Source: Isochrysis galbana
Lineage: Eukaryota > Haptophyta > Isochrysidales > Isochrysidaceae
DNA: 64,000 nucleotides
NCBI GenBank assembly: GCA_018136815.1
Contig: CM030932.1
Coordinates: forward strand, 5,308,407 to 5,372,406
Direction of reading: 5' to 3'
Shown here: positions 32,459 to 42,356 of the stretch, one piece after another
How the letters are laid out: the number at the start of each line of letters is the position of its first letter
Numbering within the stretch: the stretch's first letter is position 1
The notes under the pieces: model-generated
Seen by the model: the letters and a program-made list of their open reading frames with translations, nothing else
The model's database searches: none
What the model was told of the DNA's origin: nothing
Made by a program: the position numbers and the translations under genes

Positions 32459-33084
32459 TTAAACTTCACGGAAACCGCGAAGGAAAATGAATGAAGGGGC
32501 CTTGAAGGGGGGAAGGGGAGGAGATGGAGAGGAAGGGCGATGTCGGCACGAGGGTAGGTAGGGATAGGGAAGGAATAATGATAATAATAATAATACATTT
32601 GAAGATTCGGGCTACTCACGCTAGCTATAGCAGACCACGTACTGCTCACGGTACTCACTCACGACATCGCCTATACCCCAGTATACTCACTCCCTTACAC
32701 CACCCCCTTCATTCCTTTGTCTTTGGTATCGGGGGGAGGGGGGGCGCGTGCACTACAACGGGCCAACCAAGTGCAAGGGGTGGGCTGGGGCAGACCTGCT
32801 GGTGTGGTGTTCCTGTGGCAAAACAAACATAAACGCCTGTTGCGCGTGACACTTCGTGCCCCTGGGAGGTCTCGGCCCCCTCTTCTTGCGTCCTTTTCAA
32901 GTATCGCGTATCGCCGCCTTTCGCGGCACTAGTGTGTCGCGCGCGGGGTGTCGGCCTCTAAACATACCGTATAACAAGCGTGAGTTTTTTTACCTTTTCT
33001 TGGGTCAGATCGAGTCGGTTTTTTGTCGTTCTTTTCTCGTTGTTCTCTTCGTTCTCTTACGGGCGTGCGATGCCTGCGCGCGCC
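32459..33084. other. Intergenic with a D-type tail remnant
   Basis: 32470-32620 resembles a degraded LINE tail (GAAACCGCGAAGGAAAATGAATGAAGG, later GAAGATTCGGGCTAC), with (AAT)n at 32576-32596. No gene seen. Confidence 0.35.
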
Positions 33085-33465
33085 ATGGCCCCCCTTTGTT
33101 TGAGGGGCCCCTCGGTTCCCCCAGAGGGCCAGCCGGGCCAGCTCAGGGGGCAGTGGAGGCTGGGGCGCTGGGGCTGAGCCCCTGGCCTCTCCTGCCTCTC
33201 CCTCGCTGGCCTCGCTGGCCCTGGGTGCCCTCCTGGCGGCTCAGGTGGTGAAGGGGGGCGGTCAGTACGATGGGGGGCCAGTTCAGGCGCGTGCGTGCGG
33301 CGCGCGGCGCGCGCTCGGCGAGGGTCTGGTCAGAAGTGATGTCAGCTCAGCCCCTGCCAGCAGGCAGGGGCTGCGGTTGAGTGTGCAGGCCCACCCAGGG
33401 GGTGTCTGCGATGGAGGAAGGGGGGAACGAGGTCCCCATGACCCTATCAGTTTTGCTGAGAGTTG
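33085..33465 (-). mobile_element. LINE 5' region (minus), ending at a 5' hairpin
   Basis: Read on the minus strand from 33463: hairpin CTCTCAGCAAAACTGATAG, GGTCATGG, then CTCCATCGCAGACACCCCCTGGGTGGGCCTGC and CAGCCCCTGCCTGCTGGCAGGGGCTG, as in 55448-55590. The segment 33085-33240 is the AGGGCCAGC...CTCAGGGGGCAG block shared with 35725. Confidence 0.6.
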
Positions 33466-33530
33466 TAGGGATAGGGAAAGAAACCTAGACTTAGTAGGTG
33501 TTCGCCCAGAATCTTCAATTTTCCCCCCTA
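33466..33530 (+). repeat. LINE 3' tail, type D (copy D2)
   Basis: GGGATAGGGAAAGAAACCTAGACTTAGTAGGTGTTCGCCCAGAATCTTCAATTTT is nearly the same as 5190-5258 at copy D1. (Only landmarks quoted: CCTAGACTTAGTAGGTG and CCCAGAATCTTCA.). Confidence 0.65.
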
Positions 33531-33610
33531 TGCCTAACTCTTCGCTCTGCGGCTCTGCCCTCTGCGACTAGGATCTTTACTTTGACACTTGGTATTCAAC
33601 TATCAACCAC

Positions 33611-33629
33611 AACTAAGTTTATACTTAGT
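33611..33629 (+). repeat. LINE 5' hairpin (AACTAAGTTTATACTTAGT)
   Basis: Perfect stem CTAAGT/ACTTAG with a four-base loop, followed by GGTTCACATG. No recognisable ORF follows it. Confidence 0.65.
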
Positions 33630-33857
33630 GGTTCACATGTGGGAGGCGCTCATGCGCTCATGCTCATGCTCTGTCTGCCCCCCGGGCTCCAACTCCCCTC
33701 CGGGGAGCCCGTCGGTCACCCTCAGACTCTACCTTCTAGCATCAAGCATGGGCTGAGCATTTAGCATTCATCATCCTCACCCAAACCCCCAGCTGGCTGG
33801 GCGCGGGTCAGGAGTCGGGAGGCGTACTCCCAAGCCCCCATGGGCCAGCATTCGTAC

Positions 33858-34012
33858 TGATAAAAAAAACTTCTGAAGATTTTGGGCTACACACCTACCC
33901 GTTTCGGGTCTTCCCTTCACTAACGAACACCGCCCTTATCTTCCCTCCCTCCATCTCTTTCCCTGCCCACCTTCATTCCTTTTTCTTCGGTTTCCGGGGT
34001 CCGGCCTTGATA
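33858..34012 (-). repeat. LINE 3' tail, type D (copy D3)
   Basis: Minus orientation: starts GGCCGGACCCCGGAAACCG, purine stretch, ends GTAGGTGTGTAGCCCAAAATCTTCAGAAG then T-run at 33860-33867. Confidence 0.65.
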
Positions 34013-34019
34013 CTTGGTA

Positions 34020-34262
34020 CACTACACACTACCGGTCGCCCGGCGGCACAGGAAAGAAGAAGGGATTAGACCGCCAGGGCCCAGGGACTGGGACACACCG
34101 CCTGCCACCCAGATACCCCGTTCACCGAGCCCCTACGTAGCGCACAGCAAGGGGAGGAGCCGCAAGGCAGGTGGAAGGAGTGGGAAGGGACGCGGGCGTG
34201 GCTGCGAGCAAGGTCTGCAAAGCCGCGTGTGTGGTGAGATTATTAAGACGTTTTTTTTTGGT
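34020..34262 (+). repeat. LINE 3' tail, type A (copy A7) with part of the 3' UTR
   Basis: Matches minus-strand 56340-56098: CCGGTCGCCCGGCGGC, GGGACACACCGCCTGCC, GAGCCGCAAGGCAGGTGGA, the GGGCGTGGCTGC stem-loop, GTGAGATTATTAAG and T9. Adjacent to tail D3 in the opposite orientation. Confidence 0.7.
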
Positions 34263-34576
34263 ACTTGACAAGTCGTCGGAACGTCGGAACGCCCACCTCT
34301 TGACCATAGGGAGGGGACCTCCAGGAGGGCTGGGGACCCCTCTCAAGAGGCGGAGAAAACGCAAAAGACAGAGATTAAGGTCTCAGACGGCGAGAAATAC
34401 ATCAAAAAACTCAACAATATACAAAGGTGCGGGCCATCAAAAGTCCCAGTGCACCACCCGAACACGGGGGGAAATTACCCCCCGCATATATACATGTTAT
34501 ATTTACTAGAGTATTCGACCCCCCTCTCCGACCCCCCTCCCCCCCCCCCGCACACACACACTCAATTGCATCGTGA
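34263..34576. other. Short intergenic stretch
   Basis: AAACGCAAAAGACAGAGATTAAGG-like sequence may be a LINE scrap; not assignable. It borders the 3' end of the LRR fragment. Confidence 0.3.
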
Positions 34577-35070
34577 TCACAGCAGAGTAACCTGCACCTT
34601 GAGCTTCCTCAGCTGTGAGAGCATTGGCTGGCTCTCCGCGCCAATAGGGTTGCACGAGAGGTTTACCGACGACAGCCGGAAGCTCCGCGCGAGCTCGCAC
34701 AGGCGCTGCACGCCCGCCGGTCCGATCCGGTTGCGGTCGAGGATGAGCGTATGGGTCCTCCGACACGCTCCTGCCTCAAGCACGCGACAGACCATGTCCA
34801 AGGCCTCGTCATCGAGATCCGCATCAGACAGACACACGGTGGAGCGGTTGGAGGATACACTGAAGGTACTCCACTCGATGCGCGAGAGGCATGGGAGCGC
34901 GGCTTTGGCGAGCGTGCGTAGGACATCGCCGTCTGCACAACTCAAGCGCAGCGAGCGCAGCGAGTAGTTGGGGTGCGCGAGGGAGGCGAGACGACTCGCG
35001 ATCCGTGGCAAGACCTTTGCGCTGTCGACCTCAAGGAGGTCGAGGTGCTTGACGCGGTGCAGGTGCACAA
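34577..35070 (-). pseudogene. Leucine-rich-repeat (RNI-like) protein, C-terminal fragment
   Basis: About 164 residues of RNI-type leucine-rich repeats: NYSLRSLRLSCADGDVLRTL, LSDADLDDEALDMVCRVLEAG, THTLILDRNRIGPAGVQRLCELA and RLSSVNLSCNPIGAES, ending in VQVTLL and stop. Such domains are protein-binding scaffolds. The frame has no ATG at the start: at about 35070 it runs into the antisense of a LINE zinc-motif fragment (35071-35165), so the N-terminal part was lost or displaced by that insertion. No second half of the gene is visible to the right. Confidence 0.7.
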
Positions 35071-35165
35071 CAAGCAACAAGGAAATGCAGGATGTGCAAC
35101 CGATACCAAGAAGACTCGTGCCACCTAGCGTGGTGCCTAGCGACGAAGAAAATCTTCGACACTAT
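35071..35165 (+). mobile_element. LINE zf-RVT scrap
   Basis: Plus-strand frame KCRMCNRYQEDSCHLAWC then LATKKIFDTI and stop, matching CRLCHGHREDSCHLAWCPATKTIF at 3680-4249. Only about 95 bp remain, abutting the LRR fragment. Confidence 0.75.
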
Positions 35166-35184
35166 ATAATAATAATCTATCTGA

Positions 35185-35640
35185 GCATTAGTACCACTAC
35201 TCTCACTAGCCCGGTACTAACACGACAGCCCTCAGCGCACCTGCCCGTGCACCTTGGCGCGTGCTGTTGTCACAGATACATACTACCATGTACTATGCAC
35301 CCCTCCACATCTCCTCCCTCGCATGCCCCCGGCTCCCATTCTAACTCCCCACAAGTTAAAATGGGGGAAAACCCATTGAGGCGGACCGGTCGACGCCGGC
35401 CGACTCTCCGGGAAAAAGCACCGGGGGGGGGGGGGGAGGAACCTCTCGTCAAAGAAGAAGAACGGCCCTTACAGCTCTCGCCGCGAGCTGTCCTCGAGAA
35501 ATAAAAGACTGCGCCTCGAGATACCTGCCACAGTGGTTCCCGTAGGCGTCTTGAGTCTCTCCCTCCTCATCTTCCTCCTGTCGCCAGCCGCCCCCCCTCC
35601 GCCCATTTGCTAACGCAAATGGGTCTCGTTTCTCACCACA
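35185..35640. repeat. 450-bp repeat E, copy E1
   Basis: About 80 percent identical by eye to 62140-62590: shared blocks CACTAGCCCGGTACTA, CCTCAGCGCACCTGCCCGT, AACTCCCCACAAGT, GGAACCTCTCGTCAAA, GAAGAACGGCCCTTAC, CCTCGAGAAATAAA and CCATTTGCTAACGCAAA. Several blocks form hairpins, and stem bases differ in paired fashion between copies. No ORF is conserved. Confidence 0.7.
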
Positions 35641-35724
35641 CTCCATCGGGGGGGGTGCAAATCCCCCCTCTCCCTCTTTCCACTCTCTTCCGCCCCGGTC
35701 CCTGCGGCGCGTCGCCATGCGGCG

Positions 35725-36110
35725 CGCCATGGCCTGCTCTCAGAGGTCCTTTGGGGGCTCCCAGAGGGCCAGCATGGGCAGCTCAGGGGGCAGTGGAGGC
35801 TGGGGCTCAGCCCCTGGCCCCCCCTGCCTCTCCCTCGCTCGCCTCGCTGGCCTTGGGTGCCGCCCTGAGGCCCCTGTCTGCCTGGCGACCAGGGATGGGG
35901 GGGGGGAGTCAGTACGAGAGCAGGCCCATGCGGGCCTGGGAGTGCGGCTCGCGACCCGCGCCCACTAGGGGTCTGGGCTGAATTGATGAGTGCCCTGCCC
36001 CTGCCAGAGGGCAGGGGCTGGGGTTGAATGTACGGGCCCACCCCGGGGGGTGTCCGCGATGGAGAGAGGGGGGCGCGAGGCCCCCATTGACCCCCACTTA
36101 TAAAAGTAGG
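35725..36110 (-). mobile_element. LINE 5'-region fragments (minus)
   Basis: 35725-35880 matches inverted 39955-40090; 35985-36075 matches 33350-33420 (CCCTGCCAGAGGGCAGGGGCTG, CCCACCCCGGGGGGTGTCCGCGATGGAG). It ends where the LINE C-terminal fragment begins. Confidence 0.55.
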
Positions 36111-36587
36111 TTCAAAATCTTCGACACTATAGACACAATCGCTGAATACACCCCAAAACCGAACAGGCCTAGAAAATAAAAGACAAAGGACAGACTGTTT
36201 GCATACCGCATACCCAGGTGCCAGGTGCGTCTACCCCTGATAGCTTAAAAACCCTCTACATAATAGCTTGGAGATACATAATAAAAGACTTCTACAGAAT
36301 AGAGTTTGAATCACACAAATACCATTATATAACCAGTCTTTGAATCCACGCTATTAAGATTCACTACCTTAGTGAGGGGCCTTACCCCACCGGATAGCCA
36401 CTATCCAACGCGCACGCGGACGGTGGCCCAGGGTTGGAAACCTAAGCTCAAAAAGCCGCTAGAGCTCAGCGCTCCCATCTTTAAAGAGGATGACAAAAGC
36501 AAATTGATAATGAACGACAACCTCGGCCTCGTGGCAAAAGCAATAGGCCTAGCCGAAAAGCTTGTGACGAATTGGGATGGCCCATAG
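36111..36587 (+). pseudogene. LINE ORF C-terminal part with stops
   Basis: KIFDTIDTIAEYTPKPNRPR and IKDRLFAYR start the fragment, then frameshifts and stops, then FTTLVRGLTPPD and WKPKLKKPLELSAPIFKEDD up to NLGLVAKAIGLAEKLVTNWD and stop at 36587. The minus-strand copy at 56434-56960 is closely similar (LVRGLGPPD, GRKPKIKSPRDLSTPVIHD, NLKLIALALDMVERL), which defines the true C-terminal end of the LINE protein. Confidence 0.7.
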
Positions 36588-36722
36588 GGCCTGAGGGCAC
36601 CCTAGATCCTAGGCGTCCACGCGAAGTTTTTGACCGAGAACAAGAACGAGAGAATTATAACGATAAATACCGAACGAAGAGAAGAAAGAAGCCTAACGAG
36701 CGTCGATTCGCGAATGCGACAG
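36560..36722 (-). mobile_element. Element B, copy B3, internally deleted
   Basis: Minus strand: the first about 115 bp of element B (CGCATTCGCGAATCGAC..., TCGGTATTTATCGTTATAATTC) joins directly to its far end (GCCCTCAGGCCCTATGGGCCATCCCAATTCGTCA), skipping about 700 bp present in B1 and B2. Confidence 0.75.
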
Positions 36723-36934
36723 CTTGCCTAGAGCCGAAACACAGATCCCCCTCTCAAAACACCCTGGACAAGGCAAAGACAAAATACAGGCGAAAGATGA
36801 CACGTCAACAACAAAACCCTCACGTCAAAACGTAAAGAAACGGGCCACCTAGAGGCACAAGAGGAGGAGGAAGACGGGAACAGACCACTAGGGGCCGGTG
36901 CACCCCCGCCCGACCCAACGCCCCCCACAACCTG

Positions 36935-37063
36935 GGCCCCTAAGTAGAGCACGAGAGGAGAAGCCGCAAGGCGGGAAGTGAGGGAAGGAGGGAAGCGGGC
37001 GTGGCTTCGATAGTCAGCTGCACAGCCGCGTGCGTGGTGAGATTATTAAAAGGTTTTTTTTCA
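36935..37063 (+). repeat. LINE 3' tail, type A (copy A8)
   Basis: CCCCTAAGTAGAGCACGAG, GCCGCAAGGCGGG, GGGCGTGGCT...AGCCGCGTGCG stem-loop, GTGAGATTATTAAAAGG and T8. It follows the LINE C-terminal fragment on the same strand. Confidence 0.75.
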
Positions 37064-37386
37064 TGTCAAGTGAGCTGAAGTTGGAGATCTAAATCTAATC
37101 CCGTCCAGCCGACCCGACCGACCCTGAGTGCCTGGGCACGACCGAGTATTTTTATTCACTAGACAGTTGTACCAGGACACCAGGACCCGCCGTCCACATG
37201 TGATCTCCCACTCTTCTCTCGTCTTCTCTTCTCTTCTCTCAAGTTCCGTTGACGGGTTGAGAGGAGTAAAGTAGTTTGTTTCCGTGCCCATAGCAGGCCG
37301 CGTTGAGAGAAAGAAGAGGAGAGAGCGAGAGAGACCTGCTGCCTGGACCGGCCGCCCACTGCTGGAGGCGTACCTCAAGCTCCTCG
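37064..37386. other. 5' flank of the F-box gene
   Basis: CT-rich (37212-37245) then GA-rich (37305-37335) leader. No other feature. Confidence 0.35.
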
Positions 37387-38106
37387 ATGTTGCCCGTCGG
37401 TCCCACGGCCGTCATGGCCGTGTTGCTCGACTCTGATTTGCACCAGCACATCCTCAGTTTCCTGTCCGCCGAATCGCTCCTCTGCACCATTCGTGTCTGC
37501 CGCGGGTGGGCACGCACAGCGAGCAACGACGCCCTCTGGTGGCCTCTCTGCATGCAACTGTGGAAGGGTAAGATGCTCGTGCCCCAGCGCTTCACAAAGG
37601 CCTCGATCTCCACGGATGCTGAAAATATGCGAGCAATTGATGCCTACTTCGGTTCACTGCGCGATGGCCAACGGAACCAGTTGACTGAGGAGGAGCTGCT
37701 TGGGTGCCACTGGCAACTCACGTTCCAGTTTGACCATCGGGTGATAAACATGCAGGAAGAAGACCTTTCTGACCTCAACCAGAATGATTCTATCGAAACC
37801 GCTACGTTTCGCGCCGATGGCACTTTCGTCTCTTCTGTGGCTGGTGCTCCATCTTCGACAAGACTTCTGCGTTGGCAATTGTCTTCGCCCCACATTGTAT
37901 CACCAGGCCATAACTCCTCCGTGACACCAGGCTTACATGAAGAGGGGTTGGGATCGGCAACTTGCAGTCGATCCGTGGTGAGGATCGGAGCATACCCTTT
38001 GCTTAAAGTCAGACGAATACCTGAAACTTGGGGCTGGGCGATGTGCAATCGATTCGTAGAGATCCGAACATACTCACCTAGCTCGCTCTTGTCGGCAAGA
38101 AGATGA
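37387..38106 (+). CDS. F-box domain protein
   Basis: 239 residues. The F-box (residues about 16-55: DLHQHILSFLSAESLLCTIR, VCRGWARTASNDALWW) suggests a substrate adaptor of an SCF ubiquitin ligase. The rest is a single small domain with ELLGCHWQLTFQFDH, ATFRADGTF, LRWQLSS and VRRIPETWGWAMCNRFVEI, a pattern I know from uncharacterised algal F-box proteins; its ligand is unknown. Start: ATG 37387, chosen as the ATG nearest the F-box; an in-frame start at 37303 would add 28 serine/arginine residues. No intron seen, though a short in-frame one around 37850-37930 cannot be ruled out. Confidence 0.75.
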   Translation: MLPVGPTAVMAVLLDSDLHQHILSFLSAESLLCTIRVCRGWARTASNDALWWPLCMQLWKGKMLVPQRFTKASISTDAENMRAIDAYFGSLRDGQRNQLTEEELLGCHWQLTFQFDHRVINMQEEDLSDLNQNDSIETATFRADGTFVSSVAGAPSSTRLLRWQLSSPHIVSPGHNSSVTPGLHEEGLGSATCSRSVVRIGAYPLLKVRRIPETWGWAMCNRFVEIRTYSPSSLLSARR

Positions 38107-38503
38107 GGAGGGGATGGAGAAGACGACAGCTTGGTCTCGAAAGAGACCCAACTAGCGCTAGAGTGATTCACCTACGGCTTACACGGGACACTCATCTCAA
38201 ACAGACCATGACAGAAGCTCCTGCGGGCACTGCAATTTTCAAACTTCCAACAACGCTATGACCTAATCAAGCTCGCTCTGCTCTTATCTTCCTTGTTGTT
38301 CACTGCGGTCCTTGTATCCCTTGTCTTATCCTTAGAGCGCGCAGTGCGTGTGAAATATCCCTCGCTGTCCTGTATCTCTGCGAGGTGTCCGCATTCATTG
38401 AGTGACCCGTAACTCTTCCCTATATAGCTAGTAGCGGTAGCAAGGATGGGCTAGTGGCTTATGCTGAGCTATGCGCTCCTGCTTTAGCCTCCCCTCATCG
38501 TCA
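38107..38503. other. 3' flank of the F-box gene
   Basis: Nothing recognised. Confidence 0.35.
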
Positions 38504-38590
38504 TAAAAAAAAAACTTTTAATAATCTCGCCTCGCACGTGGCACTGGGTCGCATATCCGTAGCCACGCCCATTCCCCTTCCTCTCCCTCA
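38504..38590 (-). repeat. LINE 3' tail, type A (copy A3)
   Basis: A-run 38504-38514 on plus; minus reads GGGCGTGGCTACGG...GTGCCACGTGCGAGGCGAGATTATTAAAAG then T-run. Confidence 0.7.
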
Positions 38591-38607
38591 TCGTCATAGG
38601 TAGGATA

Positions 38608-38660
38608 GATTAAACCTTTTAATATTCTCACCGCACACGCGGCCGTGGGCTCACTACTTT
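38608..38660 (-). repeat. LINE 3' tail, type A (copy A4, partial)
   Basis: A second, shorter tail in the same orientation only 20 bp away: minus GGCCGCGTGTGCGGTGAGAATATTAAAAGG. The small spacing suggests a nested or tandem end. Confidence 0.6.
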
Positions 38661-39240
38661 AACGCAGCAAAAACTTTCTACTCCCCCACACTCTCCCGGT
38701 CCCCCCACCCCCCCCGGCCATCCCCGGATGGGACAATAGGCTATTGCATTGAGTGCCAGGGTACCTCGGTTCCTCTCGCTCATTCAGAAAGCATGTAATT
38801 CCCACTCATGCCCAATCTTAACCCAGCTGCAATTCATCGCCACAGCAATCGACTGCCAGCCGGATGTGCGCTTTCAAGCGTGTGGCCTCCCAATTCTCAT
38901 GGAAGCTATTCTCCTAGTCGTGCTTTCCAATCTACTCGGCAACTGTCCGTTTCCGTTTTCGCATCGCGTGGACCTCAGCTGGAAGTGGACCGGGCAAGCG
39001 TCGGAAGTGACCATATGGAGCGTCGGCCAGTCGGCCACCGGCCACCCAGAACAGGAGAGCATCATGAACCTGTTCCGACAACTGGGCGTAGACCTCGTGT
39101 GGAGAAGCCGAGAAGCCGGCGTATGGCTGGTCATGAAAGCATACGGCTTAGGGTTCTCCTGCCTGGGCCAGGGTGCGTGTGACTGAAATTGTTGCGGGTA
39201 GGGGGAGAGCCGCCCTAGGGTTTCGTCCCTAGAGAGGCAC
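38661..39240. other. Intergenic, no supported gene
   Basis: An open frame at 38749-39186 (145 codons) shows no family resemblance. A C-run lies at 38700-38720. Confidence 0.3.
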
Positions 39241-39498
39241 TCCCTCTCAAGTTCTCCCCTTTTTGGGTGTTTTGTTTTCGATCGGCTCCCCCTCTTCCCC
39301 TTCCTTCCCATCGGGATCTTCGGGATTCGCCGTTCTCTTCTCTCTCTCATGTGTTCTCGTGTGCGTGTCTCCCTTTCTCCCATCCGTTTGTTCACGCACC
39401 CGCCCCGTTCTTTCTTTGTGTGTCACCCCTTCCTTGTTTCCTTCTTCCCGCCTTGTCTCCCCGTTCCCCCCCCCCCCCCCCCGCTCTGAGTCGCCACC

Positions 39499-41124
39499 AT
39501 GGCCGCCCCCTCTGCCCCCTCCGCCTGCCCCCTTGAGTTCGTCGCCCCCGGCACCGAGTCCGCAGCCGTGCCTGCGCCCTTGACCGCCCCTCCCAGTGTC
39601 CATACCCCGCCTGCCACTCCCAGAGTGCACTCGTGCCCCCCGTTTGTTCAACATTCTTTCTCTGTTCATCCCTCTTCACTACACGCACAGCCGAACTAAG
39701 TTTATACTTGGTTCACCCATGGCGGGGCACGAGCCCCCCCCTCTCTCCACTCCTCCCCTGCCATGGGGGAGGAACCACCCACTCTCCTGGCACGCCTGAT
39801 GGCTTGCCAGGAGCACACTGTCATGCTGACCCATTCCTCTCCCCACAGGCACGCCTGACTCGCCCGCCCTGGCCTGTCGTGGCCAGCCCATCCCTCTGAC
39901 CAGCCACTCCTCCCCCTGGGCCCCCCTGTTCAGGACCCCCCAGCCAGCTCCAGTCGACCCGCAGGGGCTCGGAGCGCCAGCGAGGGAGAGGCAGGAGGGG
40001 CCAGGGCCATGCCCCAGCCTCACCTGCCCCCTGAGCTGCGCTCCCAGGCCCCTGCTGGCCACCTGGGGACCTGAAGAGGGGCCGCAGGCGCGCGCCATGG
40101 GCCCCCGCCGCAGGGAAGAGAGGAGGAAAAGGGAAGAGGGAGGGGAGGGGGGAGCGGCAGCTCCCCCTCCGGCAGAAACGTGTCTTCTCGCCCCGTTTGG
40201 GTAAGAGAAGACGGGGGCGCCAGAGCCAGGAGGGAAGGGCCGCGGCTCGCCGCGGCCACTCGCTCTAGCGAGGGAGATTAGCGCTTCTGGGCTCCTATCT
40301 CACGAGTGCCCCCCCCCCCCGCGTTGCTTTTACCCGAAAGGGGTTTTCCCCCAGCGTGGACTCGAGGAGAGGACGCGCTGGGGTGCGCGGGGCCGGTGCA
40401 TGCACTGGGGGGAGGACAAATATCGAGGGGAGGGGGCAGTGCCCCCACCCCCCGGTATCACTCGGACACCTGGCCCGTCAGGCATGGCGGGATTCCGGGA
40501 CTGAGACGTTATGTCCAATTAGCTAGTGGGGTTGGCTAGGATATAACATTGATTATTATTTATTCACTACACGCACAGCCACCCTCAGCCTCTCCACCAC
40601 ATGGTAGCGGAGGTTGTCACTTCCACGCCACACTGCCCCAGGCCTCACATGCCTACCCACCCACGCCATACTCCGCCACTCCCAGCCCCATCCACCCAAC
40701 CATCACCCCACCGCCGTACGTCCAATACAGTCAGCTTCCCTCTGCACCATTTCAGCCACACTGGGGTCCCTACCTCGTTCCCTCCGGCCTTGCATCTACT
40801 GCCGCCCACAGCCCGTACCAACCCAACCCCATGCCCTATCTGCCAGCCCCACGAGCCAATCCTATCCCCTCGCCATCCGAGGCCCGCCTCGACCGCCTCG
40901 AGCGCCAGCTCGAAAACGTCTGCTGTGCCTTGGCCACCCTCCAAGTCCCTCCCAGAGCCTCGCCTCAAGCCCCCACTCCTACTCCTCCTGGCCCACCTCG
41001 CCACTCCACACCGCCTTCGGAATGTCCTCCCCAGCCCCCCTCCAGCCGCCAGCCAACTCCTGTAATGCAGCGACCGGGAAACATAAGTTCTCTGTCGTCT
41101 GTCGTTCACCGACAAATGATTTGA
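39499..41124 (+). pseudogene. Proline-rich ORF1/gag-like gene split by an 870-bp insertion
   Basis: Plus-strand frame from ATG 39499 (MAAPSAPSACPLEF) ends in the insertion at 39693. After the 18-bp target duplication the same frame continues from 40581 to the stop at 41124. Removing the insertion and one duplicate gives 246 in-frame codons, which supports a real former ORF. The product is proline-rich with one short coiled-coil-like segment (ARLDRLERQLENV) and a low-complexity end. It looks like an ORF1 or gag-like protein of a retroelement; no zinc knuckle is visible. Now broken. Confidence 0.5.
39693..40562 (+). mobile_element. LINE derivative, 870 bp, with 18-bp target-site duplication
   Basis: Flanked by TTCACTACACGCACAGCC at 39675-39692 and 40563-40580. 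The left end is GAACTAAGTTTATACTTGGTT, the 5' hairpin of the family; the right end is GTCCAATTAGCTAGTGGGGT...GATATAACATT, which recurs inverted at 55965-56010. Inside are 5'-region blocks (39955-40090) but no RT. This gives exact borders for a non-autonomous member. Confidence 0.85.
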
Positions 41125-41127
41125 CAA

Positions 41128-41340
41128 CTCTACGATAGATAGATTTATTTCTCATAAACATATCATTAAATTATGTTTCGAATGGTGCCCCCAGCGCCCT
41201 TTCAAACATGCCACGCACACTAGAAATCAGGCTCTAGAGTCGCATCCGCGATCGACCTTTTTGTTTTAGAAGTTGTTTGCGTTTCTATGTTCCCTACTAA
41301 GCGCGACTTGCAGGCTGAGAAGGAGAAGAGGGATAAGTTA
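41128..41340. other. Short intergenic stretch
   Basis: Nothing recognised. Confidence 0.3.
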
Positions 41341-41853
41341 GGATAAGGAAGAGCTGGAGGCTGCGGCCTTGGTGCAACAGAAGAAGAAGGCCAGAGTGGA
41401 ACGTGCTCACGACGATACAGAGCGCGCCCGGGCTCGCGCGGCCGCATTTTCGACGTGTGAGTTCGCGTGCAACTGTGCAACTGCGGCGTTGTCCCGTGCC
41501 CATGGTCGGCATGGAAGCGTTGTCCGAAGTGTGGACCGAAGCCGAAGCGCGGGTTGTGCAAGGTTAGGGAGTGTGTGGCGGCTCGCAGGGGCAGTGTCTA
41601 CGAATGTGAGGCGGGCTCCAACGCTCAGCACGCACAAAGAAGAGGCCGCGGAAGAGGTGGAGTCCGGTGTCCCCGATGTCTCGGAGTGAGTGTGCTGGGA
41701 GCTGGGAGAGGAGCTCGCTGCCGTAAGGCGTGTGCGTGCGATTCGAGCACCACGGCTCTTGCGGGTGGTCAAGAATGGGCAATTTCTCTTTTGCTCGGCG
41801 TAGGGTGTGTGTGGACCATGCCCCTGATGCCTCTATCCTCTAATCCTCTATGA
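41302..41853 (+). pseudogene. Possible degraded gene, lysine-rich coil then cysteine-rich patch
   Basis: From an ATG near 41289 the frame reads MFPTKRDLQAEKEKRDKLG and stops; the next frame continues EELEAAALVQQKKKARVERA. A third frame at 41467-41853 has CNCGVVPC, CPKCGPKPKRGLC and KVREC, a zinc-ribbon-like spacing. If these belong together, the gene carries two frameshifts. I do not recognise the family. Confidence 0.25.
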
Positions 41854-42356
41854 GCCCCTTAGCACCTTCCAGCTCTGTTTTGTAGTGGTTTATAAAAAAC
41901 GTTATTGAATGAGAAGCTCTAGCCTCTAGTGCAAATAAAGCGTGTGAGTGTTCTCGTGTTCTGGGGTGTAAAGTAGGCGGTGGCGTGCGTCGTGAGTCAG
42001 TGGTTTGGGCGGCGACACTCGCACAAGCGCACAAGCAGTAATGGTCGTAGGATTAAACCGTGGGGGTGGCGGGGGCGGGCGGGGGGCGACACTCGCACCA
42101 GCAGTAACCGGATTAAACAGGGGCGGGGGGGGGGGGGGGGGGGGGGGGCGAGGGGCCGAAGGGGGGGGGGGGGGGGCGGGGAGAGGAGAGGAGGAGAGGC
42201 CGCTCCGCGAGTGGGAAGGATCATCACACACACGCGAAGAGAGAACGATGAGAAGGATGAGAAAGGTGAGAAAGCTGACCCATCCCCAAGAAAGTAGATT
42301 GTGGGGAACACAGTGAGTCGGTGAGAGAGCAGAGTGGAACCAGCGAGCGAGCAGCG
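41854..42356. other. G-rich 5' flank of phosphoglycerate mutase
   Basis: Long G-runs on the coding strand at about 42124-42150 and 42159-42175. The glycine/arginine frames here are artefacts of them. Two GCGACACTCGCAC words (about 42011 and 42088). Confidence 0.45.

Noticed and set aside
38749..39186. ORF of 145 codons at 38749
   Set aside because: No family resemblance, overlapping frames are equally long, and composition is like its intergenic flank.
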